From assembly GCA_016787575.1 (NCBI GenBank), contig JAEUUO010000009.1:124001-188000 (forward strand): a DNA stretch of 64,000 bases. Direction: 5' to 3'. Numbering within the stretch: the first letter of the stretch is position 1; each line of letters begins with the position of its first letter. This document shows, piece by piece, positions 1 to 9,100 of the stretch. Source of the stretch: Saprospiraceae bacterium (lineage in GTDB: Bacteria; Bacteroidota; Bacteroidia; Chitinophagales; Saprospiraceae). A model generated the notes under the pieces. That model saw only the letters and a list, made by a program, of their open reading frames with translations, was not told the origin of the DNA and ran no database searches. The translations under genes and the position numbers were made by a program.

Positions 1-492
1 TGAGAGGTATCGCATGGCGATAATGTCTTTTGGATGGGATACTAGGTAACTTTTAAAATAAGCTTCACTTGACTTCAATTGATTATTATCAAAGAAATAT
101 ATAGCAGTATCCAACGACGTTTTAATTTCCACTTCATTACGGAGGGATACTGATCCTGGTTTTACATATAAACTGGCATAAACTTCTTCTGGATTCAATT
201 CCTTCGTCTGATCCTTATAAAAAAGCAGATAAATTCCACCAATACCTACAATAACAATCGCTGCGATTCTTACAAATAATAATAAAGTGTTATCAGGTTT
301 TTTAAGCGCTTGTAGTTGTTGGCGCGTTTCTTGTTCAATAAGATTTGCAGCCAAAGTCTTAGCTGTTTTATATTCAGAAACAGCTTGAGCTAATTCCTGA
401 CTTCTTTTAATTTCCTGCTCAAATAACTTGGCCTCCTGCGGATCCAATTTACCGTCCAGAAAATCCTCTATCTTATTTATAAGATCATTCAT
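1..492 (-). CDS. Membrane-anchored anti-sigma-like protein, C-terminal part beyond window
   Basis: The reading frame starts at ATG 492-490 and stays open for 164 codons to the window edge, so the C-terminus is missing. Residues 1-65 are a charged helical N-terminal region with the short helix typical of anti-sigma factors (IEDFLDGKLDPQEAKLFEQE). Residues 69-91 form one transmembrane helix. The part beyond it (YASLYVKPGS onward) resembles a TPR-like periplasmic segment (LKSSEAYFKSYLVSHPKD). It overlaps the upstream sigma-factor gene by 8 bp, a translational-coupling arrangement. Family knowledge: sigma genes of this type are usually followed by a membrane protein that sequesters the sigma factor. 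The anti-sigma role is inferred from context and topology, because no zinc-binding HxxxCxxC motif is visible. Confidence 0.6.
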   Translation of the reverse strand, partial: MNDLINKIEDFLDGKLDPQEAKLFEQEIKRSQELAQAVSEYKTAKTLAANLIEQETRQQLQALKKPDNTLLLFVRIAAIVIVGIGGIYLLFYKDQTKELNPEEVYASLYVKPGSVSLRNEVEIKTSLDTAIYFFDNNQLKSSEAYFKSYLVSHPKDIIAMRYLS

Positions 493-1072
493 GTTTTAGA
501 GCTTGATGGATCTGAGGATTATTATGAACCAAAGTAATTAACTCCTGTAAACACAGGCTTTTCTTTTTTCGAACCATTCCATCTGATTTATAGTTTAGTT
601 TGGATGCAATTTCTTCCATAGCATATCCATTAGCCCAATACATCAGGACTTCTTTACAGTTTTTTCCAATATTAGTGAGCAGCTTATCAAGCAAGGTCCA
701 CTTTTCGCGGTTTAAGATAGAAACCAAACTGCTTTCTTCCTTTGAATCCCAATCATGGGATTCAAGGCTGTCCGTGGTATTAAATTTCATTCTCTTTTTT
801 GACTCTGCATACCAAAGGTGCTTTGAAATACCCATAAGGTAAGCGGATAACTCTACTTCAATTGTCAAATTTCTATTTGAAAAGACCGATTTAATAAATT
901 GGACTATCATTTCGTCAAATAAGATCACTGCATCCTCTTCATTTCCATGGTGTCTCAGGACATACCGTTTAATTGCTGCTTTTAATTGAGTATCTGTATA
1001 AATCCATTTAACAACATCGGCTCGTTCTCTTTCCGTTCCCCGAATTTTTGCCAATAGCTCCTGAACACTCAA
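485..1072 (-). CDS. RNA polymerase sigma factor, sigma-70/ECF-like
   Basis: A 195-residue protein with the two-domain layout of small sigma factors. Residues about 30-95 correspond to region 2 (GNEEDAVILFDEMIVQFIKS, then a helix ending in LWYAESKKR). Residues about 130-185 correspond to region 4, with a helix-turn-helix (CKEVLMYWANGYAMEEIAS, LNYKSDGMVRKKK). Region 2 is divergent from classical ECF factors. The stop codon overlaps the start of the membrane protein downstream. It is divergent from the CHAT protease gene at 1206, with 133 bp between them. Such sigma genes next to CHAT or TPR genes recur in Saprospiraceae, so control of the CHAT gene is a reasonable inference, not shown here. Confidence 0.8.
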   Translation of the reverse strand: MSVQELLAKIRGTERERADVVKWIYTDTQLKAAIKRYVLRHHGNEEDAVILFDEMIVQFIKSVFSNRNLTIEVELSAYLMGISKHLWYAESKKRMKFNTTDSLESHDWDSKEESSLVSILNREKWTLLDKLLTNIGKNCKEVLMYWANGYAMEEIASKLNYKSDGMVRKKKSLCLQELITLVHNNPQIHQALKHE

Positions 1073-1097
1073 TTTGGAATCATTTGAATTGTGAGTT

Positions 1098-1105
1098 CAA
1101 AGTTA
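1098..1105 (-). promoter_or_regulatory. Possible -7 element for the sigma/anti-sigma pair
   Basis: On the minus strand the bases read TAACTTTG, matching the Bacteroidota -7 consensus TAnnTTTG, 26 bases before the sigma start codon. No convincing TTTG -33 box lies at the usual 19-21 base spacing. Confidence 0.35.
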
Positions 1106-1177
1106 AAATAAGTTACCTCGAAATTAAATAATTATAAAAAATTATTAAATTATATTATGATCTCTCAGGCTTATTCT

Positions 1178-1185
1178 TAAATTTG
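1178..1185 (+). promoter_or_regulatory. Possible -7 element for the CHAT gene
   Basis: The bases TAAATTTG match TAnnTTTG and lie 20 bases before the CHAT start codon. A -33 box is not evident, which would fit recognition by an alternative sigma factor or a chance match in AT-rich DNA. Confidence 0.3.
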
Positions 1186-1205
1186 TTTCAATATCAACCA
1201 ACCCG

Positions 1206-3830
1206 ATGCCTCGTATAATTTATACTTGCAAATTATTTTGTTTTTGCCTGATCTTTTCAGCTGAAACCAGCGCACAATTGGATAGTTCCATACAATACAG
1301 TTTGCAGTTATATGCTAAAAACCATCAATGGGATAGTATAAATAAGTATTTGTATAAATTTGCTAAACGGCAATATAACGAGCGCAAGCTAACTGATGTC
1401 ACATGTAAGCAATATCTTGAATGGATTCACCAACTGGAAAAAAATAATGCCAGTCGAGTTCAGATTCGGATAGCCTATATGAATTTTGCGAATGTCATCA
1501 GCAAGCATAAGTCTGAAATTGCATCTCTTAAATATTTACTCATTGCTCATTCTTTGGTAGATGATTTATTTTGCCTTGATAAGTATGCCTGGTTTGTTGA
1601 AAATAGTATAGCCAACATTTACAATATGCTTGACGACTTGGAGAAATCTCAATATTTTCATGGACTGACGCGGAATGCTTTGGAGTTTTCAGAAGATTAT
1701 AAAAATCTGAGCAGAACATATACGAATCTTGGAACTTTATATCATACCAGCGGTGATTTACATAAGGCAATGATTGCTTTATATAATGGGCTTCAACTAG
1801 CAAATGAAGAGAATTATTACCAGGGAATTTTTTCTAACGAGATCGGACTTGTCGAATCTTACTTATCTTTAGATTCTTTCAAGCTTGCTCAAAAATTACT
1901 GTACGATGCAAATTTTATTATTGATTCTACACCAGTAAATAAACAAGTTGAAAATAGATATAATTATAACAAAAATCAAGCCTTATTGTATTTTAAGTTA
2001 AAAAATTATGAAGATGCAATTTGCTATTTTAAGGAATCATTTGAATATTTTTCTACCAATTCGGGTGATAGAGAATTTGCAAAACTCTGCAAAGATTTTG
2101 CGAAGATGTATTTGGTTCAGAATAATTTCGATGAATGTGCTAATTACTTACTTAGAGGGATGAGAGCTCTTATTCCATCCATTTCAAATTTGGATAGTTT
2201 ACCAGATTCGAATCAATTGTATCAGGAAAATACATTTACAGATTTATTTGAAATAGGTTCTGATTATTATTATTCTAAATTTCAGCAAAATAAAAAATCA
2301 TCTGATTTAAAACAATCGATTGCTTATCTGGAACTTGCTGTATTTGGATATAAAATAATTCGTGGGGCCATTTTGACTGATGCGTCTAAATTGATTACCA
2401 TAGGATCCAATCGTTTGTTGGTAAACAAAGCTATCGTCCGTTTAATGGAACTTAAGTCCTATGATTCCTTGGATCCATATTATTTTTTAAAAATAAGGCA
2501 GTTTTTTAGTTATTCAAAGGCCTTATTACTAGATTCCAAGAATAACGAATTGGCTCGTATTTATCTCTTTTCAGATAAGGACCGGAGTGAACTTTATAAA
2601 TTGGAAGAAAACTATTATGAATTGTCGCTGCAAAATCCAGAAACTGAATTCGAATCAAATTTTATTTTAGGTAGGCAATTAGAAATTAAAGAACTAGAGC
2701 GTCGAATCTTTACAAAATATCCGATCCAGACTACAACTTATAATTATCCTGAGAATTATATTGAATATTTATTGGTCCAGGATTCTGTTTATATACTGGC
2801 TAAATTGAATCAAAAAATATTATTTCAAACCATTGGTTCCAATCAACAGATTCACCAATTACTACAAGACATTAATAAGACTATAAGTCAATATCAAACA
2901 GCTTTAGATAGCAATTCATTAAAGCAAGGATTATCTTTCTTGCTGCCTTTTGATCTATCTATTTTACCTAAGCAGCTTTGTATCATCCCAGACGGTGAAA
3001 TTCAGTATGTGCCGTTTGATGCTTTGATGCTTCCGGATTCCAGTTATTTAATAGAGCATACTTGCATATCGTATTCCTTCCAATATGGCAATCTAGATTT
3101 TAAAAATGACTATACCAATAAATCCAACTCAATTTATGTTCTCAAACCAGAATATCCAGAAGCTGAAATTAAAAATATTTTAGCTAGTAGAGGCCAGGTT
3201 TCAAAATTATATTACACAAATAAAGAAGTAGCTGGAATTGCCAAGCTGTTTGGAGAAAAAATGAATTTAGATACCCTGATTACCTTACAGCAATTGCCTG
3301 GAAAAATGCAAGCAGTTGAAATCTTTCATTTTGCAGGACATGCAATGTTGGGTAACAATGATTCCTATTTGGTATTGGATGATAAAGAACTCAGGATCAG
3401 TGCGCAACAATTAAAGAACTTCCATATGTACTTCCGAATGACCGTTTTAAGTGCTTGCGAAACGGGATTGGGTACCTGGGAATATGGAGAGGGGATACGA
3501 AGTTTAGGGAAAAGTTTAATGGAAGCCGGTTCTGAATCGGTTGTAATGTCATTGTGGTCAGTAATTGATGAGTCCACTGCTAAAATCATGAATCATTTCT
3601 ACACCTATTTATTTAAGTCCAACAATAAGGATGAAGCCTTAAGACAAGCAAAATTAGATTATATTAATGAGGCAGGATTCGAGAAAGTCCATCCCTACTT
3701 TTGGGCAGGATTTGTAGCGTATGGGAATATGGAAATTATTATTAGTCCTAAGTCGCATTGGTATTTTTACTTAATAGGTATTATATTATTTATTCTAATA
3801 ATTTATTTAAATAAAATAAAACAAAAATGA
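1206..3830 (+). CDS. Secreted or periplasmic CHAT-domain (caspase-fold) protein with TPRs
   Basis: An 874-residue protein. Residues 1-23 form a signal peptide ending near TSAQ. Residues about 90-330 are TPR-like helical repeats (for example LSRTYTNLGTLYHTSGDLHK). The CHAT domain fills about 570-840: the block LCIIPDGEIQYVPFDALM, the histidine motif HFAGHA with H708 and H712, and the cysteine motif LSACETG with C751. These are the expected catalytic His and Cys of a clan CD cysteine protease. The domain closes with the usual HPYFWAGFVAYG block. Residues about 850-870 are a hydrophobic helix followed by KIKQK, so the domain is probably tethered to the inner membrane. The next gene overlaps by 4 bp (ATGA), pointing to co-translation of a partner or substrate. 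It is divergent from a sigma/anti-sigma pair. Confidence 0.93.
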   Translation: MPRIIYTCKLFCFCLIFSAETSAQLDSSIQYSLQLYAKNHQWDSINKYLYKFAKRQYNERKLTDVTCKQYLEWIHQLEKNNASRVQIRIAYMNFANVISKHKSEIASLKYLLIAHSLVDDLFCLDKYAWFVENSIANIYNMLDDLEKSQYFHGLTRNALEFSEDYKNLSRTYTNLGTLYHTSGDLHKAMIALYNGLQLANEENYYQGIFSNEIGLVESYLSLDSFKLAQKLLYDANFIIDSTPVNKQVENRYNYNKNQALLYFKLKNYEDAICYFKESFEYFSTNSGDREFAKLCKDFAKMYLVQNNFDECANYLLRGMRALIPSISNLDSLPDSNQLYQENTFTDLFEIGSDYYYSKFQQNKKSSDLKQSIAYLELAVFGYKIIRGAILTDASKLITIGSNRLLVNKAIVRLMELKSYDSLDPYYFLKIRQFFSYSKALLLDSKNNELARIYLFSDKDRSELYKLEENYYELSLQNPETEFESNFILGRQLEIKELERRIFTKYPIQTTTYNYPENYIEYLLVQDSVYILAKLNQKILFQTIGSNQQIHQLLQDINKTISQYQTALDSNSLKQGLSFLLPFDLSILPKQLCIIPDGEIQYVPFDALMLPDSSYLIEHTCISYSFQYGNLDFKNDYTNKSNSIYVLKPEYPEAEIKNILASRGQVSKLYYTNKEVAGIAKLFGEKMNLDTLITLQQLPGKMQAVEIFHFAGHAMLGNNDSYLVLDDKELRISAQQLKNFHMYFRMTVLSACETGLGTWEYGEGIRSLGKSLMEAGSESVVMSLWSVIDESTAKIMNHFYTYLFKSNNKDEALRQAKLDYINEAGFEKVHPYFWAGFVAYGNMEIIISPKSHWYFYLIGIILFILIIYLNKIKQK

Positions 3831-5308
3831 AAAATCGAGTTTATTTAATTATTTGCTGCATATCATTTATTTATACTTTGCAAAGTCAAGATTCTATGTG
3901 GTATGTTTTAAATTATAAAGGAAGATCTTTTGGTTCTGCAATTCCTTCCGGTCAATATCCATACGACAATACTCTAGCCTCAAATACATTTACTATCCGC
4001 GGCATTAGTGCTCCAGTATTTACAGCACCTGATGGTACATTATATTCTAATGTTCCTAGAAACGACTTATTCATTATATATAATGATGGTAGTTTTTATA
4101 GTTCAAGAGATCAATCTCCAGCTATTTCATTTAACTCTTCAGAAAATTTCAAATCATTTTCAATTCCTGTTGGTAAAAAACCTCAATATTTGTATTTCAG
4201 TAATATTTATGAAAAAGATGACCCACCCCAAAATATTTCAGTTGATAATAATCTACCAAAATCTTCAACAATAGAAAATATTACATATTCAACGACAAAT
4301 ACTTTAAAAACTAATCACGATATTGTAAGGGGAAAAGATATTACTCTTGTGATCCCAGATAGTTTATTCAATTCTTGTCCTTTTGTTAATTTAAAAATTT
4401 CTCAAGCTACAGATGGAGCCAATAATTTTGGATATATTTTAAAACTAAGAGATGTGTTTGATCATTCAGGGAATTTAAATTGGTCCTATCATTCAATAAG
4501 TCCTGATATAGTACAATCTGGAAGTTACATAATGGAAATAAAAAAAATACCACCACCCACTCCCCCAAGCAAATTTCACTATTTCAATTTTAATTCAGAT
4601 TTTGAAAATAATCTAAATTTAATTGGTAAGCAAGTTGTATTTACCGCCACTTGTAGTACTACCAATACTATTATTCAACCATTTATATCAGAAACAATTT
4701 CTGATTTACACGATCCAAATTATATTGAAGTAAAGTGTATTTATAAGAAAAAGTGTTTTTCACTATTTGGGATGCCAAAATATAAATATTTCGCAAAATA
4801 CTATGTGCAATTTATGAATGATGGCGATCAAGAAGTTGATTGGGTTAAAGTAAATTTCAAACTTCCTCCAATCACTAAACCAAATACTTGCACTATTGGC
4901 ATATGGTACTATGGAGGGACCAGTGGATGTTCTAATAATCCTCCTGGAGGAGAGGTGAACTTTACAGAATTAGCTCCAAGTAATTACAATTTTGACATTA
5001 CTCTAGGAGCATTAAATGGTTCAAAACTAAAAAAACAGGATCAATCAGACATGAACAAAATTGCAAATGAACAATATGGCCGGTTTGAATTTTGTGTTGA
5101 ATTGAAAATTGATCCTACAAGTTATAATTTCTTCAATTTGGAGCCTGAATCTCCAACTACCCAATTTGAGGATGTGACATATCCAATATTTCATTTTAAA
5201 GATCCATATTTTACTGATAAAGTTCAAGGCGAAGGAAATTTAGTAAAATTTGTTCGAAATCGAAAAATAACTACAAATGCTCAAACTTGTAATTGTAACT
5301 GTCCTTGA
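3827..5308 (+). CDS. Secreted protein of unknown function, coupled to the CHAT protease
   Basis: I do not recognise this 493-residue protein. The first 20 residues (ending SLQSQ-like at YTLQSQ) look like a signal peptide. The rest is Asn/Ser/Pro-rich and beta-like, with no transmembrane segment. Residues about 255-440 contain several Cys and a block beginning IEVKCIYKKKCF. The protein ends in the cluster CNCNCP after a basic stretch (VRNRKITT). There is no T9SS sorting domain. Its ATG overlaps the CHAT gene stop, so the two are almost certainly one transcription and translation unit. Partner, substrate or inhibitor of the CHAT protease are the obvious hypotheses. Base composition is more AT-rich than the genes around it. 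Confidence 0.8.
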   Translation: MKNRVYLIICCISFIYTLQSQDSMWYVLNYKGRSFGSAIPSGQYPYDNTLASNTFTIRGISAPVFTAPDGTLYSNVPRNDLFIIYNDGSFYSSRDQSPAISFNSSENFKSFSIPVGKKPQYLYFSNIYEKDDPPQNISVDNNLPKSSTIENITYSTTNTLKTNHDIVRGKDITLVIPDSLFNSCPFVNLKISQATDGANNFGYILKLRDVFDHSGNLNWSYHSISPDIVQSGSYIMEIKKIPPPTPPSKFHYFNFNSDFENNLNLIGKQVVFTATCSTTNTIIQPFISETISDLHDPNYIEVKCIYKKKCFSLFGMPKYKYFAKYYVQFMNDGDQEVDWVKVNFKLPPITKPNTCTIGIWYYGGTSGCSNNPPGGEVNFTELAPSNYNFDITLGALNGSKLKKQDQSDMNKIANEQYGRFEFCVELKIDPTSYNFFNLEPESPTTQFEDVTYPIFHFKDPYFTDKVQGEGNLVKFVRNRKITTNAQTCNCNCP

Positions 5309-5378
5309 TTTAAATATATAATTTCCAAAATTGTAAAATAATTAACTTTTAAAGGTAACGATTTCAAATTTTAATTAC

Positions 5379-5416
5379 ACACATTAAGAAACGATTAAAT
5401 TCATCTATTAATGTGT
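5379..5416. promoter_or_regulatory. Inverted repeat upstream of the LytTR gene
   Basis: The 9-base arms ACACATTAA (5379-5387) and TTAATGTGT (5408-5416) are perfect inverted copies separated by 20 bases and end 36 bases before the LytTR start. It could be an operator or a weak hairpin. No T-run follows, so it is not a standard terminator. Confidence 0.3.
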
Positions 5417-5452
5417 ATGGCATTGATTTGCCTTATTATTCCAGATAAATAA

Positions 5453-5833
5453 ATGAAATCTACAGAAAACTTGTTGTATTGGCCCATCTGGAAGGAAGAA
5501 AAAATTCTACTCATTCCCTCAAAACAGGGCTATGAATTCATCCAACCCAGCCAAATCACTTACATTGCCGCTGCCCGTTCATATTGCAATATCCATTTAA
5601 TCAATGATGGAAACCTCTTAGTCAGTAAATCGTTAAAACAACTTAGTAATTTATTACCCTCCCGTTATTTTTTCAGAATACATCATTCGTATTTGGTTAA
5701 TGTGTTTTTGATTGCACGTACTAACAACCAGGATGGAGACTTGATTGAATTAAAAAATGGTGAAAAACTTCCTGTTTCACAGCGAAGAAAGGATAATTTT
5801 ATACGCTTTATGACTGAACTTAAAGTTCGATAA
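5453..5833 (+). CDS. Stand-alone LytTR DNA-binding regulator
   Basis: A 126-residue protein made almost only of a LytTR domain (residues about 28-122). Recognisable blocks are QITYIAAARSYCNIHL, a KSLKQLSNLLP helix, FFRIHHSYLVNV and ENGE-like LKNGEKLPVSQRRKD. There is no receiver domain, so it is either controlled by another protein or acts constitutively. LytTR domains bind short direct repeats upstream of target genes. It sits between the CHAT operon and the giant surface-protein gene. An AAGGTAAC-containing motif occurs upstream of both this gene and the next one, which might be its site (inference). Confidence 0.88.
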   Translation: MKSTENLLYWPIWKEEKILLIPSKQGYEFIQPSQITYIAAARSYCNIHLINDGNLLVSKSLKQLSNLLPSRYFFRIHHSYLVNVFLIARTNNQDGDLIELKNGEKLPVSQRRKDNFIRFMTELKVR

Positions 5834-6118
5834 TACCTTTCAAGCTGGTTTTCCTTGCCTGCCAAGTATTTTACAAATTCTCCAAATTTATTTTATTAAA
5901 AGGTAACACTTAGAAAGTGGATGCACACATATCGTATATATGTATCCATTCCAGTTAAGGCCAATTGAATCTAAGTCCAAATGCTTAAAGCATATATGTT
6001 ACTACTCACATATATCTAAAAATAAGTGTCATCGGGATAAAATACTATATAAACGGGAAACTCTATATAAAACCATTGAATTCAACCAGATACTTTCACT
6101 TAACAAAACCAATCTATT
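5834..6118. other. Intergenic region before the giant gene
   Basis: About 285 bp with no supported gene. It contains TTAAAAGGTAAC at about 5896-5907 and a run of AT dinucleotides around 5930-5945. A 60-codon open frame from 5940 has no coding character and overlaps the next start. Confidence 0.4.
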
Positions 6119-9100
6119 ATGAAAACCTTTGTCCTTTTATGGCTCCTGTTTTTTGGTCATTTTAATTTTTTGAATTTCACTCATGACTCTGATGTTCATC
6201 AAGATAAATCAAATACTTGCAATGAGTCACTTGAATTTAATCAACCAATTTCCAACTTCCAATTATTTGGAGGCACTGCTCTTGAGAATACCTTTAAAAA
6301 AGTTATTTTACATCAAAACTATTATTATGTAATTGGAAGCAATATAAATAGGGCCAGCCTGCATAAATTTGATTTAACTGGCAACCTGATTTGGTCCAGT
6401 GAAGTGAATGATACTTCATCCTGGAATGATTTTATTGTCACTACAGCCAATAAATTGCTATTGGTTGGATCAAAGGATGTGAATGCAGGATTAGCAAAAG
6501 ATGTACTTATAGGGGTTTACGATTTAAATGGAACAGCAATAAGATTGGACGCTTATGATTATGGAATCAACGAGTCCTATAATAGTATTGTGGAAAATCC
6601 GCTTACTACAAATCCGGCTACACGTTATGTAGTTTTGGGTTCAATTAATCTTACAACTAATAGAAATGATGACGATGTCATTTTAACTGCAATGAATGAA
6701 TCCGGCGGAGCTAGTTGGAGAAGGAAATACGGTGCTCTCAATCAGGATGATGAATATCATACCAAACTTTCGGTTTATAATGCATTAAGTGGTCAATTGG
6801 CTATGTCTGGCCATTTAGCCAATTTTGGATGTTATGTTGTAGTCAATTTAAGCACCAATGGAGCCGTTACAAATTTAGGAAGATCTTTTGGTGCTAATTC
6901 TAGGATCAATGATTTTCAGCGCACAACAAATGGAGAATTTCTTCTTGCTAGTAATGTAGTCACCTCCCCTCCTCAAGCTCAGATCATCAAAGTTTCAGCT
7001 AGCAATCCAAATAATTTCATTTATAGAAATTTAAATTTTAATGGAATTCAACAAATTATTTCTATTAATGCAAATACTTTTTATGCACTGGGCACTGGTG
7101 CCTTTAGTGGTGTCGTACGTCCTATGTTATTTCAGTTTTCAGATTTAGGGAGTTCATTAGGTTTAAATTTAATACGTTATATTAATAATGGTGAGACCAG
7201 TTTTAATCAAGGTTCTCTAACTCAAATTGGGACAAATGATCTTGCATATGCTGATGGAAGAGTAAATCCTGGATCAGGAATTGGCGCAGTCGATGGTTTT
7301 TTGTCGATTCATGCAGGCTCCTTGGATGAATGTGGATTAAGTCAATTGAACAATTCATTTAGTAAGTTAAGTTTTACTCCTGTAACAGTACAACCCAGTT
7401 CATTATTACAAAGTTTAAAAGAATCTTTTATTCTTACAGCTTCACCAATTAATTATTCGACTAAAAGGCAATGTGAAAACAATTGTATAGTTGAGTTTAC
7501 AAGCAGTTCACTGGATAGTTGTGGAAATTTTCAATTTAATGCAACTTCAAATTTGCCTGGTAGTTTAAATTTTTGCTGGAATTTTGGCGATGCTCCACCT
7601 TGTGGAAGTACGATTCAAAATCCAACGCATCAATATACAACAACAGGAAATTATACAGTTTGTGTTACTGTTTCAAATGGAACAAATTCTTGTCAGAGTT
7701 GTCGTTCGGTGCTTGTAAGTTTCGCAGACAAAATACCACCTACTATTGTGTGTCCTCCAAGAATCACAGTCGATTGCAGTCAGCCTACCAGTCCACCTAC
7801 AACGGGATACCCTACAGTTTCAGATAATTTTGATCCAATTCCAGTTGTGAGTTACAACGATTTTATTATTCAAATGACCCCATGTTATAAGGAGATTCTA
7901 CGAGATTGGTCTGCAAAGGACTTTTGTGGAAACATTATACATTGCCAGCAGAAAATAATTCAAAAAGATACTATAGCTCCTACTATCTTTTGTCCATCGG
8001 ATATAACGATAGCATGTAATATCCCAATTACTCCAGACCAAACTGGATATCCAACAATTACCGATAATTGTCAAAGTGAATTCATTCCTATTTATAGGGA
8101 TTCAATTCTCCAATATAAATGTCCATTACATATATTAAGAGAATGGTTAATCAGTGATTCTTGTGGGAATTCAAGCAATTGTTTTCAAAATATTTATCAA
8201 GTAGATTCGATAGCACCTAAATTAATTTGTCCTCAAGATGTAGTGTTGATTTGTGGTACTCCAACAGAACCAGAATTCACTGGATTTCCATTTATATCAG
8301 AAGCATGCAGTGGAATTTTAATTTCATTTTATGAAGACAGCGTTATAACTGATACGTGTCCATCGATCATTTATAGAAAATGGAAAGCAGTTGACTCCTG
8401 TGGAAACTCATCGATATGCATTCAAGAAATTTCAATTGATGATGTTCAAGCGCCAGTTTTTCAAAATTGCAACAGGAAAATTGTTGTTCAGGGTTTAGGC
8501 AATCCTGTAAGCGGTTGTGAAGTATTTGTAGAATTCGCATTTCCGGATGTTGAGGATGATTGCGATCCATCCCCGGTATTAATCAATAATTATACGAATA
8601 CAAACAATGCATCAGCAATATATCCTGAAGGAACTACCCTTGTGAATTGGACTGCAACAGATGCTTGTGGAAATATCGCAACTTGTGTGGATACGGTTTG
8701 TGTGTTAAACTGTTTACCCATTGACACATGCTGCAAATCAATTGAACAATTTATAAGCATGGTTGGTATGCCCTTAGATGTCATAAGAGATTCCTGCAGC
8801 CTATGTATAAATCATCCGTATTTGAATGCCTGTCAATACATGAAAATAGTTTGGGGAGATGGAAACGCAAGTGATTACTACCAGGGTGCTGGTGCGATAA
8901 ATGTTACGCATGTTTATGGGCAATCCGGCGAGTATTTAATATGTGTAGAATTTGAAGAAAGAGATCATCAAGGTACTGTTTGTTTTACAAAGGATACTTG
9001 TTTTTCCGTATGTGTCCAATGTGGGATTTGTGCAAGCGAAACATTAGCTTTAAATTGTTTTGGGTTCCATGGGGATTCTGAAATTCCGAATGTAAATGGA

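Noticed and set aside
5940..6122. 60-codon open frame overlapping the start of the giant gene
   Set aside because: No domain, odd composition, and it overlaps the well-supported start at 6119.
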